This document shows, one piece after another, positions 20,101 through 30,500 of a DNA stretch of 64,000 nt. The position numbers and the translations under genes were made by a program. Below the pieces are notes generated by a model. That model saw only the letters and a program-made list of their open reading frames with translations, did not search any database and had not been told where the DNA came from. Each line of letters starts with the position of its first letter. The stretch's first letter is position 1. Origin of the DNA: Candidatus Melainabacteria bacterium (GTDB lineage Bacteria > Cyanobacteriota > Vampirovibrionia > Obscuribacterales > Obscuribacteraceae); contig QKMZ01000015.1 in NCBI GenBank assembly GCA_003242885.1, forward strand, positions 581,568-645,567. Reading direction: 5' to 3'.

Positions 20101-21284
20101 CTGGTGCGCCGGACAAGAAGATGACCGCCGACGAAGAGCTTATAGCCCGATTTGGCGCAGGCTGGTCAGGCAACAAGACAGGGCCAGGCGGACCTGCGAC
20201 CGGTGCACCAACAACCGGTGGACCCTCGACAGGCGTACCCGGACTAACTGGTGGACCTACCACAGTTCCTGGTTCTCAACCAGCGACATCCGCGGAAGTG
20301 ACTGCAGCGCTGGCAGCATCAGCTATGGAAGCAGCTCAGAAAAAGAGAGCCAATATTGAAAGCTTGCTGGGTCCGATTGGGAGGGCAAAACCTGCTGACG
20401 GTAGAATCAAGTACATAGCTAGACTGGGCGACAGCCTCAAATCTGTCGCGATGAAGCACCCGGCATTGCAAGACGTCAATCTCTGGAAGCTGCTTGCAGA
20501 GGTAAACGGAATATCTACAGAGACGGACAGTAAGGGCGCTCCAGTTGCAACCTTGACTCGCGGTGCGATTCTCATGATACCGAGCAATGTTGATGTGGAA
20601 AGCTACCGCGCTAAATTAGCAGGTGCACCAAATGCGGTGCTCACTACTGGTGGTGTCAGAACTGCTGGGGTAGTCACTGAGGTCGCTACCAAGCTATGCG
20701 AAGGCTGTGGTCGTATGACCGTTAACAGCGCGACGATTTGTCCCGCTTGTGGGTCGGCTTTTGCATCTTTTGGCGGTGAGGGTGGCGGCGAAGGCGGTGA
20801 CACTAATCTGCGACCCACGCCGCATCAAGTGACACAAGATCTTTCGTACCAACAAACCGTTCAGTTACGGCAGCCGCAGCCCGCTCAAGCTCAAGACGCA
20901 CAAGCAAGTGTTGAAAACGACTCGCTCGAAGATGCGAAAACAGTCTTCGAACAGCCACCTGTTGCCGACGAGGATGCGCCGACTCGATTCACGACAGGCA
21001 ATCACACCATGGACCAGTTAAATGACGAGTGCCGCATTGTTAAGTGCGATGGACAGGGTGTCGTTTGCCAGCTGGAAGCATCAAGAGGAAACGGCTGGGA
21101 GCCTGTTGTCTCTTATGAAATTTATGACGATGTGTCCATGCGCAATGAGTTCACGCAGGATGGGCGCAAACGATCGGTACGAATCGATTTGCCGCCTCAG
21201 GCAGCGCGCGAGCTTGCAGTCAATGACCTGAATTCCAATTGGAAGGGTTATTGCAGTCGGTTTCTAGGCAAACAGATCGAGTAG
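17109..21284 (+). CDS. Giant LysM protein 2 (1391 aa)
   Basis: Residues 1-850 are polar, with Pro/Arg/Asp-rich repeats such as RRTVTDG (about 165-200) and NPIEGGDRNPR (about 415-440), then helical Gln/Ala/Lys segments. About 845-915 is an extremely charged Lys/Glu region, probably coiled coil. LysM 1 starts near 922 (YIVREKDTLQSIA) and LysM 2 near 1100 (YIARLGDSLKSVAMKHP). A zinc ribbon C-x2-C-x10-C-x2-C begins near 1197 (CEGCGRM, CPACGS). The shared C-terminal module is at 1306-1391 (GWEPVVSYE, RIDLPPQAARE, NWKGYC). No signal peptide or membrane segment. The ATG at 17109 follows GGGGAAG. Probably functions with giants 1 and 3; biochemical role unknown. Confidence 0.9.
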   Translation: MNQLPRQTTQPVEDKVDTGVKPTTPIEQNPGGDAPGGQPLEAHDQFRAQLDERPKTIQLNDRAPGQVTEKTFTQTDGTQLKLNTVVKGDQVFGFTKDGQQYRIDPPRREGEAPRLVGIPKDGVRPPEVNLATPRGATVDNPTSTNGRRTADPVAEQPAGVTNRRTVTDGAADPVPNRRTVTDGSADPVPGNKRPRTEGEPIAQPVQRVSGVEKTELQDKVGRQQYRELADQAAALPANQRDAFWREQRKANGLETPVQTTSGGERPTVAAVPERKVAGAVTDQPAAVADAKPLKDRDVAPGHRNEAVVPPVAQWTETQRQAAQTYADSLAKGVDPKVRQEASRGLQSAFPEGASLVANSTRQALRENNGTFNPEQLQARFTPKPEQVRDIKGPDFKPADVRVADVKLPGGNPIDGGDRNPRHNPIEGGDRNPRNNPDFIKGMVERTEQFNPPGLKPGEARPGFDIGQRQAEWAKLQELKGQPKDQPFPPNWENKFKNNPEMLAQFQQKWAEARDKDGRGGDLTMRGRQDGGDQASRALDAIKGGQNQKGIPGFDMNDKATREFLSDAMKRLEMTKGQRVEDIFKGLDPSKADRLTKFLTDGSTDGKFNPARVKELMGLSDGLKNPTERLYDFMKGSKDAINNQTLSPKDTQRLLSDLTKMLGDVNKQLGVDGSKNALRIEDILGRKLDPTRPGERLAAMEQNGINRQMSERADAMALVARITPAQEMAIRQMLDLRAGKDPVQTATRQTGQEGQQAGRETGPGARFEGPQARMDAAQAAAQSAARMDIANRPDVKPDTVKAEGKPEANVAKPDAIQGQRQQDIALPGSKAVEAKSDRPDALNPLDRKDEKFLDEKAKREKKEEEEKEKREKEDQHKREEKARLDALMLAALAEKKRKQLEQEQKEKEKSDEKDKQRDREKRRRYIVREKDTLQSIATTQLRDVKLSPLIYEINKEVILLRVENGKQVPDLKPKMIIWLPSTTEIEEFRKGGVAGARASGAPDKKMTADEELIARFGAGWSGNKTGPGGPATGAPTTGGPSTGVPGLTGGPTTVPGSQPATSAEVTAALAASAMEAAQKKRANIESLLGPIGRAKPADGRIKYIARLGDSLKSVAMKHPALQDVNLWKLLAEVNGISTETDSKGAPVATLTRGAILMIPSNVDVESYRAKLAGAPNAVLTTGGVRTAGVVTEVATKLCEGCGRMTVNSATICPACGSAFASFGGEGGGEGGDTNLRPTPHQVTQDLSYQQTVQLRQPQPAQAQDAQASVENDSLEDAKTVFEQPPVADEDAPTRFTTGNHTMDQLNDECRIVKCDGQGVVCQLEASRGNGWEPVVSYEIYDDVSMRNEFTQDGRKRSVRIDLPPQAARELAVNDLNSNWKGYCSRFLGKQIE

Positions 21285-21411
21285 CCTGTTTAATCATTTT
21301 TCATATTAGCAAAAATTAAGCGGTTTCGATGCCTGATTTGGCGTTGGAAAGGGGTTTTTTTGGTGCAAATGTAAATTAGACGACAGTAATAATTACTGCA
21401 TAGGAGTACCA

Positions 21412-21510
21412 TTGACAACGCGCAGCTACAAGGACCTCATCAGCCCGGCGGCTGTCGCAGAATTCAACACAGAGCCACTTCCTGGCTATCGCGAGTCCCT
21501 TACCAAGTAA
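21412..21510 (+). CDS. Short frame (32 aa) in phase with giant LysM gene 3, ended by TAA
   Basis: TTG start at 21412, six bases after an excellent TAGGAG ribosome binding site. It encodes MTTRSYKDLISPAAVAEFNT then EPLPGYRESLTK and stops at TAA 21508-21510. It is in the same frame as the 4111-aa gene that begins 36 bases later, and that gene has no good ribosome binding site of its own. The EPLPxY motif also occurs near the N-terminus of the LysM protein at 5971. Possible readings are a leader peptide coupled to the giant, a nonsense-interrupted N-terminus, or an assembly error. The coding nature of the segment itself is fairly convincing. Confidence 0.45.
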   Translation: MTTRSYKDLISPAAVAEFNTEPLPGYRESLTK

Positions 21511-21546
21511 TCCAGATTCTCCACTTCACCGGACTTTCACTGGCGA

Positions 21547-24500
21547 ATGACTGAGCCAAACAAACCGAAAGAAATTGAAGAGCAGCCTAAAAAGCCGGCT
21601 CCGGAGAATGACACGCAGCTGGATCCCCTGCAGTACCTGAAGGAAAAGCCGCCTGAAACCAAAACCGAGGTGCCCACCCAGTTCGGTGCGACTCCGGAAA
21701 TGTTTGATTCCGCTGCGGACCAAAAGTTTCCTGCTAAGTTCACTCCAGACAAGACCTCCCCGGTCGCGACGCCCGTTGGAAATTCCGTCGAACGCAACGA
21801 TGCTCAGCAATTGACCAAGGTCGTCGACGCCCAAGGTCGCACGACGACTTTCGAGCGTGGTGCCGACGGCGAAATAACTGCCTTCAAAACTGGTACGAGC
21901 GAGCAAGCCGCGATGACACTGACCCAGCAAGGCTTGGTCGGCAAGAATGGCGAGAAATACAACGAGTACACCTTGGCTAATGGGCAAACCTGGCGCGGTC
22001 GCATTGAAACAGACAAGCCAGAGCCCGGTCAGGTCACTTTCACCAAGTTCGAAGGTGACGGTGCCAATGCAGTTGCCGGTGCTCGTGTCACGCACAGACC
22101 TGACGGAACGACGCACTCGGAATATCCTGCTGTGCCAGGAACCGATGTTCGCTACTCGGTCGACACTCGAGCCGACGGCGTCGTCAACAAAGTTACCGAC
22201 CAAAATGGCGTCGAGTATTCAGGCAGCAGGCTTACTTTCGATGCAGCGACAGGCAATGTCTCCTACACGAGCGCCGGTGGCAGAGAAGTTACTGTTCGAC
22301 CGGACGGAAGCCGCGAAGTCGTCAACGTCGATAAGTCGAGAGTAGAACTCGACGCAATGGGTCGTCCGACTCAGACCTTCGACTCCAACAACAAGCCGCT
22401 TGCGACATATACCTATGATGCGGCGACCGGTGAAGCTTCTTCGATATTTGTTCACCAAGCCAATGATGCGAAGCAAGTTGGTGAGTATCGCAACGTAGAC
22501 GGCAAGTGGGTGCGACCCGAAGATAATGTGATGTTGGGCGCCGACGGAAAAGCGCAGATTAACTATGACGGTAGTTATTCCGTCAAGGTCGCAGACGGTG
22601 TCACCGAGCGCCGCAATACAGATGGCTCTGTCGTCACTTCCCAGCAAATGATTGACATGGTCAACGGACAGCAGGTCCAAGTCGATAAAGTCACACATGT
22701 CACAACGGCCGACGGCAAGAATTTCGACTTCACTTACGGCAGAACGACAGACGGCAAACTAGAAGTTCAAAGCGTCACGAACCGCGAGGGTACGTGGACT
22801 ACCGACTTGAGCAAGCCGGAAGGAGACAATGGCCGCACATACACCAGAACAAAAGACGGCAAGCCAGTCCTCAATGACAAAGGGCAGCCGATTACCTGGG
22901 ACGGCAAGATTTCGGTCAATGACAAGGGCGAATACAGCTATAGTACGAAGCTCGAAAACGGACAATGGGGTACTGTATCCGAGCTTACTGACGGCACTCA
23001 GCGCATTGAAGATCCGACTTTGTCTGGCGCAATCGAACGCAATGACAATGGACAAATCGTTCGCGTCACGAACGCCAGAGGCGAGACTACAGAATTCACC
23101 TCTTGGGACAAAGATGGCAACCCGACTCAGTTCAAGGACTATCAAGGAAAGACCTGGACAAACAAAGACGGAATTTGGACCAATAACAAGACCGACGATT
23201 CACGCAGTGGTAGCGTAACTGTTGACCAACATACCGGCGACGTTATCTTCACCGATTTCAACGGAAAGCGCGACATTTCCCATCTCGATGGAAGCCGATT
23301 TGTTGAGCGCAACGACGGAACTACCCTTGAGGTCGGCACCGATGGTTACTTGAAAGCTGTTAATGCTCCTGGCGAGAAGAAAGATTCACCGGCCGAACGA
23401 TTCGAGTATACTCACGACAAAGATGGCAATCTGACCGCGTTCAAGATGCCGGACGGTCGTGAGTTCAAGCGACAAGACGACGGCACTTATACTGATGGCA
23501 AGACTGTCGTCAAAGACGTAGATGTCGAGCAAACTAAGAGCTGGGCCCTCGGCAATCTTAAATTTACAGATTCGTCCACCGGTCAGGTCTATCGCTACAA
23601 CGGCGATGGTTCTGAAACTATCTCGAACAGCAAAGGTCAGCTCGAGCAAATCAAACAAGGTAATGGCGATATCCATACCTTTACTCGCACTCCAATCACT
23701 GATGACGAAGGCAATGTCATTGGTGAGCAAACTACACTCAAGCTCCAAAATGGTTCTCTGTACACGACCACTGATGGCCAGAATTGGACCGGAACAGACA
23801 AAGGCACCAAGCCTGAAACTGTACGTTCGGGAATGTCCGTCATCGCCGCAAACGATGGTTATCTTGCCATCTCTGGAAATGGACATTACGAGACTTATCT
23901 GGCAGACGGTGCTACTCGCCTCGAATCGCACAATGACACAACAAGTAGAAGTATCAGTACCGATCGCTACGGTCGTGTAGAGCGACTGCAGGATGGTTCC
24001 GGCAACTACAACACCTTCGAGTACGACGATAAAGTTCCTGGTGGCATCTCTCATTTTTCTGACGAGCGTGGCACTTGGAAAACAACAGATGGACAAAAGT
24101 GGAGCCTGGTCGATCAGTACTCTGAAAAGCCGGTCATGAAGGACGGCAAGCCAGTTGAAGCTTCGTTTACATTGACGGTTACAAAAGATTCGTTCTCCCA
24201 AAAGATGGTTGGTGGTGACACCATCGAAAAACTGGGCGACGGTAAGATGCGAGTAACCAAGCCTGACGGCATGGTGCTCAACTACGACTCATACAAGGAT
24301 AAAGATGGCGGCATGCAACAAGTGTTGCGTGACTCCATCGACCAATCCGGCAAGAAGATTTCATACGAATACACGATGCCGGGTCCGGACAACAATCTGA
24401 CCAAGCCGGAAATGTCGCATGTCACAGTCAAAGATGCTCAAGGCAATCCGATCTTAGTCAATGGCAAGCCGATGGAGCTGTTCGTCCGTCAAGAAGATGG

Positions 24501-27500
24501 GCTCAACATCGCTTACAAAGACGCTAATTTTGATCCGAAGACAAAAGTCGGCGAGTTTAACGTCGGTGACAACGGACGTCCGCGCATGACGCTCGTTGAT
24601 GGAAGAACTGCAGAATTGCAGTTGGACGGCTCAATCTTGATGAAGGATAAGCAAGGCAAGCTGAGCGGAATTGTTGGCACCAATACTGGTGACATGCTCA
24701 ACAATTACACGCAGCTCGAGCGTGATGCTTCCGGCCAAATCATTGGCATGACGAAGGGCAATGAGCGCTGGCAAGCCACTGTCGAGAACGGCAAAGTAAC
24801 AGGCTGGCAAAGAATGACCGGCACGATGGAGCTGGACGAAGCCGGCAAGCCGAAGCTTGGTGAAAACCAGCTACCCGTTATGAAGTGGACCGCAACCAAT
24901 GAGAAGGCCAACTCCATTCTTGTTGATGAGAAAACGGGAGCCGTCAGCATCTTTAAAGATGGCAGTTGGACTGTTAGACAAGCCACAGGTGCTTCAACAG
25001 AATCGTTCAGAACTTCCTCTCCCACCGGTTCAATCGCGGACATCTTCCCCGATCGCATTATTAATCGCAATGAAAAGGGCGAGATCATTAGCACTCAAGC
25101 TGGTCTCTTAGCCAGTCCGACTAAGTTTGATGATCCCAGACCGGCTGCTGATCGCCCACAAGGCGTGACAGGACCAACCTTCGTTTCCAATGGATTCGAA
25201 GGCATGCAGATGAATAAGGACGGCACGTGGAGCAAGGTTCAGCTCAACAATAAAGGCGAGTGGGTTGCCGTTGCTGGAGCTGAAAATCAAAAGATCTCCT
25301 TACAGGTCAACGCTGCCAATGGCGATCGCACCTGGGTTGGTGCTGATGGAAAGCCGGTTAAGATAGACCACGCCAACAACGAAAAAACTATCTTCAACGC
25401 CGACAATTCGAGTATTCATATCAGCGCTGATGGCAAGACAACAACTTACTCTCAAGCAGAAGTGAATGGTGTAAAACGCGACGTAACCGTCGGACCAAAT
25501 GGCACTGATGTCAGAGTCTATGACGCAAAAACTGGCGAAACCACGGTCATGCACCAGGACGTGAACAGCGACAAGTTCACGACACGCACTTACAGAAATG
25601 GCGTGGAAACTCCAGAATCCATCGCCAACCCGATTGTTCAGAACGGCAAAATCACAGTCAACACCACCACCTCAGTCGGTCAAGCCGAAATCACGACCAC
25701 TGGTGCCGGTGGCGCGACTAGACAGCTGAACATGAATGGTACCATCACTGATAAGCCACCCACTGTTGTCACTCCAGAGAAAGTCAATCTGAATGCAGGC
25801 GGCCCGCTCGGTGGCGGTGTGCTCAATCCTGGCACCGGCAAGACAAATGAAGGACCAGTAGTCAGAAATCCTGATGGCACTGTTGCTGGTACCACTAAGG
25901 TCAACGAGCCAGTTGTCGTAAATCGTGGTGCAACTCCTCTGCCGAACGGCGGAATCGTGCCCGTCGAGGTCAAGAAGGATGGTGCCGCAACAGTTCCGGC
26001 TGGTGTCGATGCATCAATTAAAGCTAGACAAGAAGCGCTGGCGCGTGTTCCAGCTGATCAGCAACCAGTCACCCCTGTTCGCGCAGGTGGTCCGCAGGCT
26101 GATGTGCCTACATTCGAGCAAGCTCGAAATCAAGCAAAAGCCGCAGCTGATGCTGCTGCCGTCGAAGCTGCTAAGAAACTCGCGACCGCGAACACTGACC
26201 TCGCTAAGTTAGATGCTGCAGCGACTGTCTTGCAACAACAGCAGCAAAAAGTCGAAGCATCACAAGTAAGTCTCGACCTTGCTCGCAGTCAACAGTTCTT
26301 AGCCAATCAGCAATTGGAAACATTGAGACGCGACGCAGCCGCTTTGGCAGGCAGAAGCGATCTCAGCACTGCTGATGTGCAGCGTCAAGCTGAAATCACC
26401 CGCAAAATTGCTGACGCCGAGCGTTCACGACAAGAGGCATTGCAAGTTCAAAGCAACACGCAAATTGCGAAAGCCGAAGAATTGCGTGTCGTAGCAGAAA
26501 CACAAAGAAGAGTTGCAGATCAGCTGACCAGCCCGGGCGAGCAACAAAAAGCAATCGCACAAGCTGAATCTTATAGACAAGCGATTCTGCAAGTTCAGGC
26601 AGAGTCTAAGGAAAATGCTGCACTCGCCGAGCGCGCCAAAGTGGCTGTCGCTGAAGCAAACAACAATGCACTGCAGGCGCAGCGTCAGGTCGAGCAAAGA
26701 GCTGTTGAAACTGCCAAGGCTCAAGCGACTAGTGAAGCTCAAAAATTAGATCAAGCGAACAAGCAACTTGCCGAACAAACAAAGCAAGTTGCAGATGCTC
26801 AAAAAGCAAAAGCCGATGCCCAAGCCGCTTTAGATCAGCAAAAGCAACAACAGCAACAGCAAACTACTCCGCCAACAGCTCAGCAACTAGCTGACAAGAA
26901 AGCGGCGGAAGAGAAATTGCAAGCCGCAACCACGCGCCTCGAAACGGAGCAAGCCAAGCTCAAGACAATGTCAGATGCAGCAGCTGCTGCAACTCAGAAA
27001 GTAGAAACCGCGCAAGCCGCAGTTGTGGCTGCAGAAAAACGCCTCGAGCAAGCCAATACCGCTTTGAGAGAGCAGCCTTCAATTGAAACCATTAAGGCGC
27101 AAGTTAACGCTGCCGCTGGTCGCTACGAGCAGGAAGCACAAACCATACGTGCTGAAATCGAACACATCAGAGTTGCTGCTAGTGCGCCGGTCGTTGAAGC
27201 TGATCGCCGCGAGCCAGTTGTAGTCAAACAGCCTGTAGTTTCGGGCAATACTGAGCACCAGCGTGATGTAGTGACTGGTGGCGATGTGAAGGGTGCCACA
27301 GACATCAAGGGTGCTGCAGACGTCAAGGCTATGCCGCTTAACCCTCCTGGTCAGGTGACCACTGCCACCATTACTGGTGTCAATTCTCAAGGTCAAGCAA
27401 CCACGGCTGACGGTAAAGTCCTTGTAGATTCCCAAGGTAAGCCGATTATGGCGGCTGAACTGCGTAACTACACAACGGCTGACGGCAAGATCACGGTTGT

Positions 27501-30500
27501 TGATGGCAAAGCGCTTTCCAACAACGAACTGTCGAACATGTCTGTTGATCAGCTCCGCGGCATTATCGCTAATATGCCGAAAGATCGTGTCGGGGAGCTT
27601 GCTTTGATGCTCCCTCCAGACAAAGCTGCACAGCTTGGACTGCGTACTGATCCATCAGTGCCGGTTAATACTGAAGTCATTAAACAGGGTGGACAAATTG
27701 TTGTTCCGCCTACCACGGGCAATACTCAAGATCCATTGAAGACAGGCACTGGAACAGGCATTGTCGTCGCCATAGATCCATCCAAGATACTCACCGGTGG
27801 CACTGCTGGCAATGGAGCTAATGCAGGCACTGCTGTTGATCCCAAGGCCGGTGCAAATGCCGGAACCACAGTTGATCCTAAAGCAGGTGCAAACGCTGGA
27901 ACCACCGTTGATCCTAAAGCAGGTGCAAACGCTGGAACGACTGTTGATCCTAAGGCGGGTGCAAATGCTGGAACCACCGTTGATCCAAAGACCGGAACCG
28001 CAACTGCCGGCACCAATGCAGATCCGAAGGGCGGCACTGCGACTACCGGTACTAATGTTGATCCGAAGGCTGGCACCACCGCCAATGTTGACTTGGCTAA
28101 GGGCACTGCACCTACTGGAACAACAACTACTGGAACAACGACTACTGCTGATCCTAAGAGCACTACGACTCATGTTGATCCTAAGACTGGTGCGGTAGTT
28201 TCTACCGACCCGAAGGCTGGTACTGCCACGACGACCGATCCGAAGACCGGGGCGGCGGTGACTACAGATCCGAAGACTGGTACTGCAGTAACTACAGATC
28301 CGAAGACGGGTACTACAGTAACTACAGATCCGAAGACGGGTGCAGTCGTCGCGACAGATCCGAAGACTGGCGCTCCGGTGGCTACAGATCCGAAGACTGG
28401 CACGGCAACCAATGCGGATCCTGCGAAGAGTTCTGTTCCAGCGGCGACAGATCCGAAGACTGGTGCTCCGGTTGCGACGGATCCCAAGACGGGTCAACCA
28501 GTTGCAACGGATCCGAAGACTGGGACACCGGTCGCCACAGATCCGAAGACTGGTCAACCAGTTGCAACCGATCCCAAGACTGGAACAGCCACCACTGCGG
28601 ACCCAGCGAAGAGCACCACACCTGTCACTACAGATCCGAAGACGGGTCAACCGGTTGCAACAGATCCGAAGACTGGGCAGCCAGTTGTAACCGATCCGAA
28701 AACGGGAACTCCGGTGGCGACAGATCCAAAGACTGGTCAACCAGTTGCAACCGATCCGAAGACAGGCACTCCAGTTTCCGCCGACCCAGCGAAGAGCACC
28801 ACACCTGTCACTACAGATCCGAAGACGGGTCAACCAGTTGCAACAGATCCGAAGACTGGTCAGCCAGTTGCAACCGATCCGAAAACTGGAACTCCGGTGG
28901 CGACAGATCCAAAGACTGGTCAACCAGTTGCAACCGATCCGAAAACTGGAACTCCGGTCGCGACAGATCCGAAGACTGGTCAACCAGTTGCAACGGATCC
29001 GAAGACAGGCACTCCAGTTTCCGCCGACCCAGCGAAGAGCACCACACCTGTCACTACAGATCCGAAGACTGGTCAACCGGCTGCAACCGATCCGAAAACT
29101 GGAACTCCGGTCGCGACAGATCCAAAGACTGGTCAACCAGTTGCAACCGATCCGAAGACCGGCACGCCTGTTGCGACCGATCCAAAGACCGGCGCACCAG
29201 TCGCTACGGATCCAAAGACTGGTACTCCGACTACATCAGATCCAGCGAAGAGCACTACTCCTGGTGCCACCGATCCGAAGACTGGCGCTCCAGTTTCAAC
29301 AGATCCCAAAACTGGAACTCCGGTTTCAACAGATCCCAAAACCGGAACTCCGGTTTCAACAGATCCCAAAACCGGAACTCCGGTGGCGACAGATCCGAAG
29401 ACTGGTCAACCGGTTGCTACGGATCCGAAGGCTGGAACGTCGACTACCGCAGACCCAGCGAAGAGCACAACTCCTGTCGCTACGGATCCAAAGACAGGCG
29501 CGCCAGTTGCAACAGATCCAAAAACCGGAACTCCGGTTTCAACAGATCCGAAGACCGGTTCTTCAGTCGCGACCGATCCAAAAACCGGCGTACCAATCGC
29601 GACCGATCCGAAGACCGGTTCTCCAGTTGCAACCGATCCAAAAACCGGCGCATCAATCGCGACCGATCCGAAGACTGGCTCGCCAGTGTCTCAAGATCCG
29701 ACGAAGACAACAACTACCCCATCGACGAACACAACTTCGTCCGATCCAAAGGCACCTGCAACGACGACTTCAACAACTTCAACATCTGCAGATCCTGGCA
29801 AGTCGACCACGGCAAGTGGAACTCCTAACACTGGCAGCATAGTTCAAGATCCGAAGACCGGCTCTCCAGTTGCAACCGATCCGAAAACTGGTTCTCCAGT
29901 CGCTACGGATCCAAAAACTGGTACTCCTATTTCTTCCGATCCCAAGACCGGTCCTGTTGTCACCGCAGATCCGAAGACTGGCGCGGTTACTATTACCGAT
30001 CCGAAGACGGGTGTTTCGGTCTCTATCGACCCAAGCAAGGTTGTTGCGGGCACCGGAGCCGTCACCAACGATCCGTCAGGCAAGCCTGCGACTGGCACCA
30101 CATCCAGCGGCACTCAAGAGCAAAAACAAAACACAGGCACCACTACTGATCCGACCGGAGTCAAGCAATTGCCTGCGGCGGCAAGCGCTGATCCGAATGC
30201 TCCCAAGCAGACTAGCACTAGCACGGCTGATCCGACCAATACCAAGCAAACAACAACAGAGCCGTCGAAAGTTCAAACACCGACAAACGATCCAAACATC
30301 AAGGTCGTTACGAACGCCCCTGTATCGGCTGGTTCGAGTTCTTCAGCACAGCCTACTTATTCAGTCACGACCGACAAGAGCGGCACAATTGTCGCCACCG
30401 CTACAGACAACAATGGTGGGGTTGTCACAACAATCGCGTTCAACACGAAGACCGGTATGCTGGTAAGCACTGTCAATGATCCGCAGACCGGCAAGGTCAT

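Noticed and set aside
27655..29136. A 493-codon open frame on the minus strand, and a 365-codon frame in another plus-strand phase at 28745-29842
   Set aside because: Both are by-products of the 30-base repeat in giant LysM gene 3. The sequences are Arg/Cys/Leu or Arg/Gln/Leu repeats with no independent start signals.
28200..30000. Regular 30-base repeats that could suggest a CRISPR array
   Set aside because: The repeats are contiguous without unique spacers, keep an open frame coding TDPKTGxPVA, and have no cas genes nearby.
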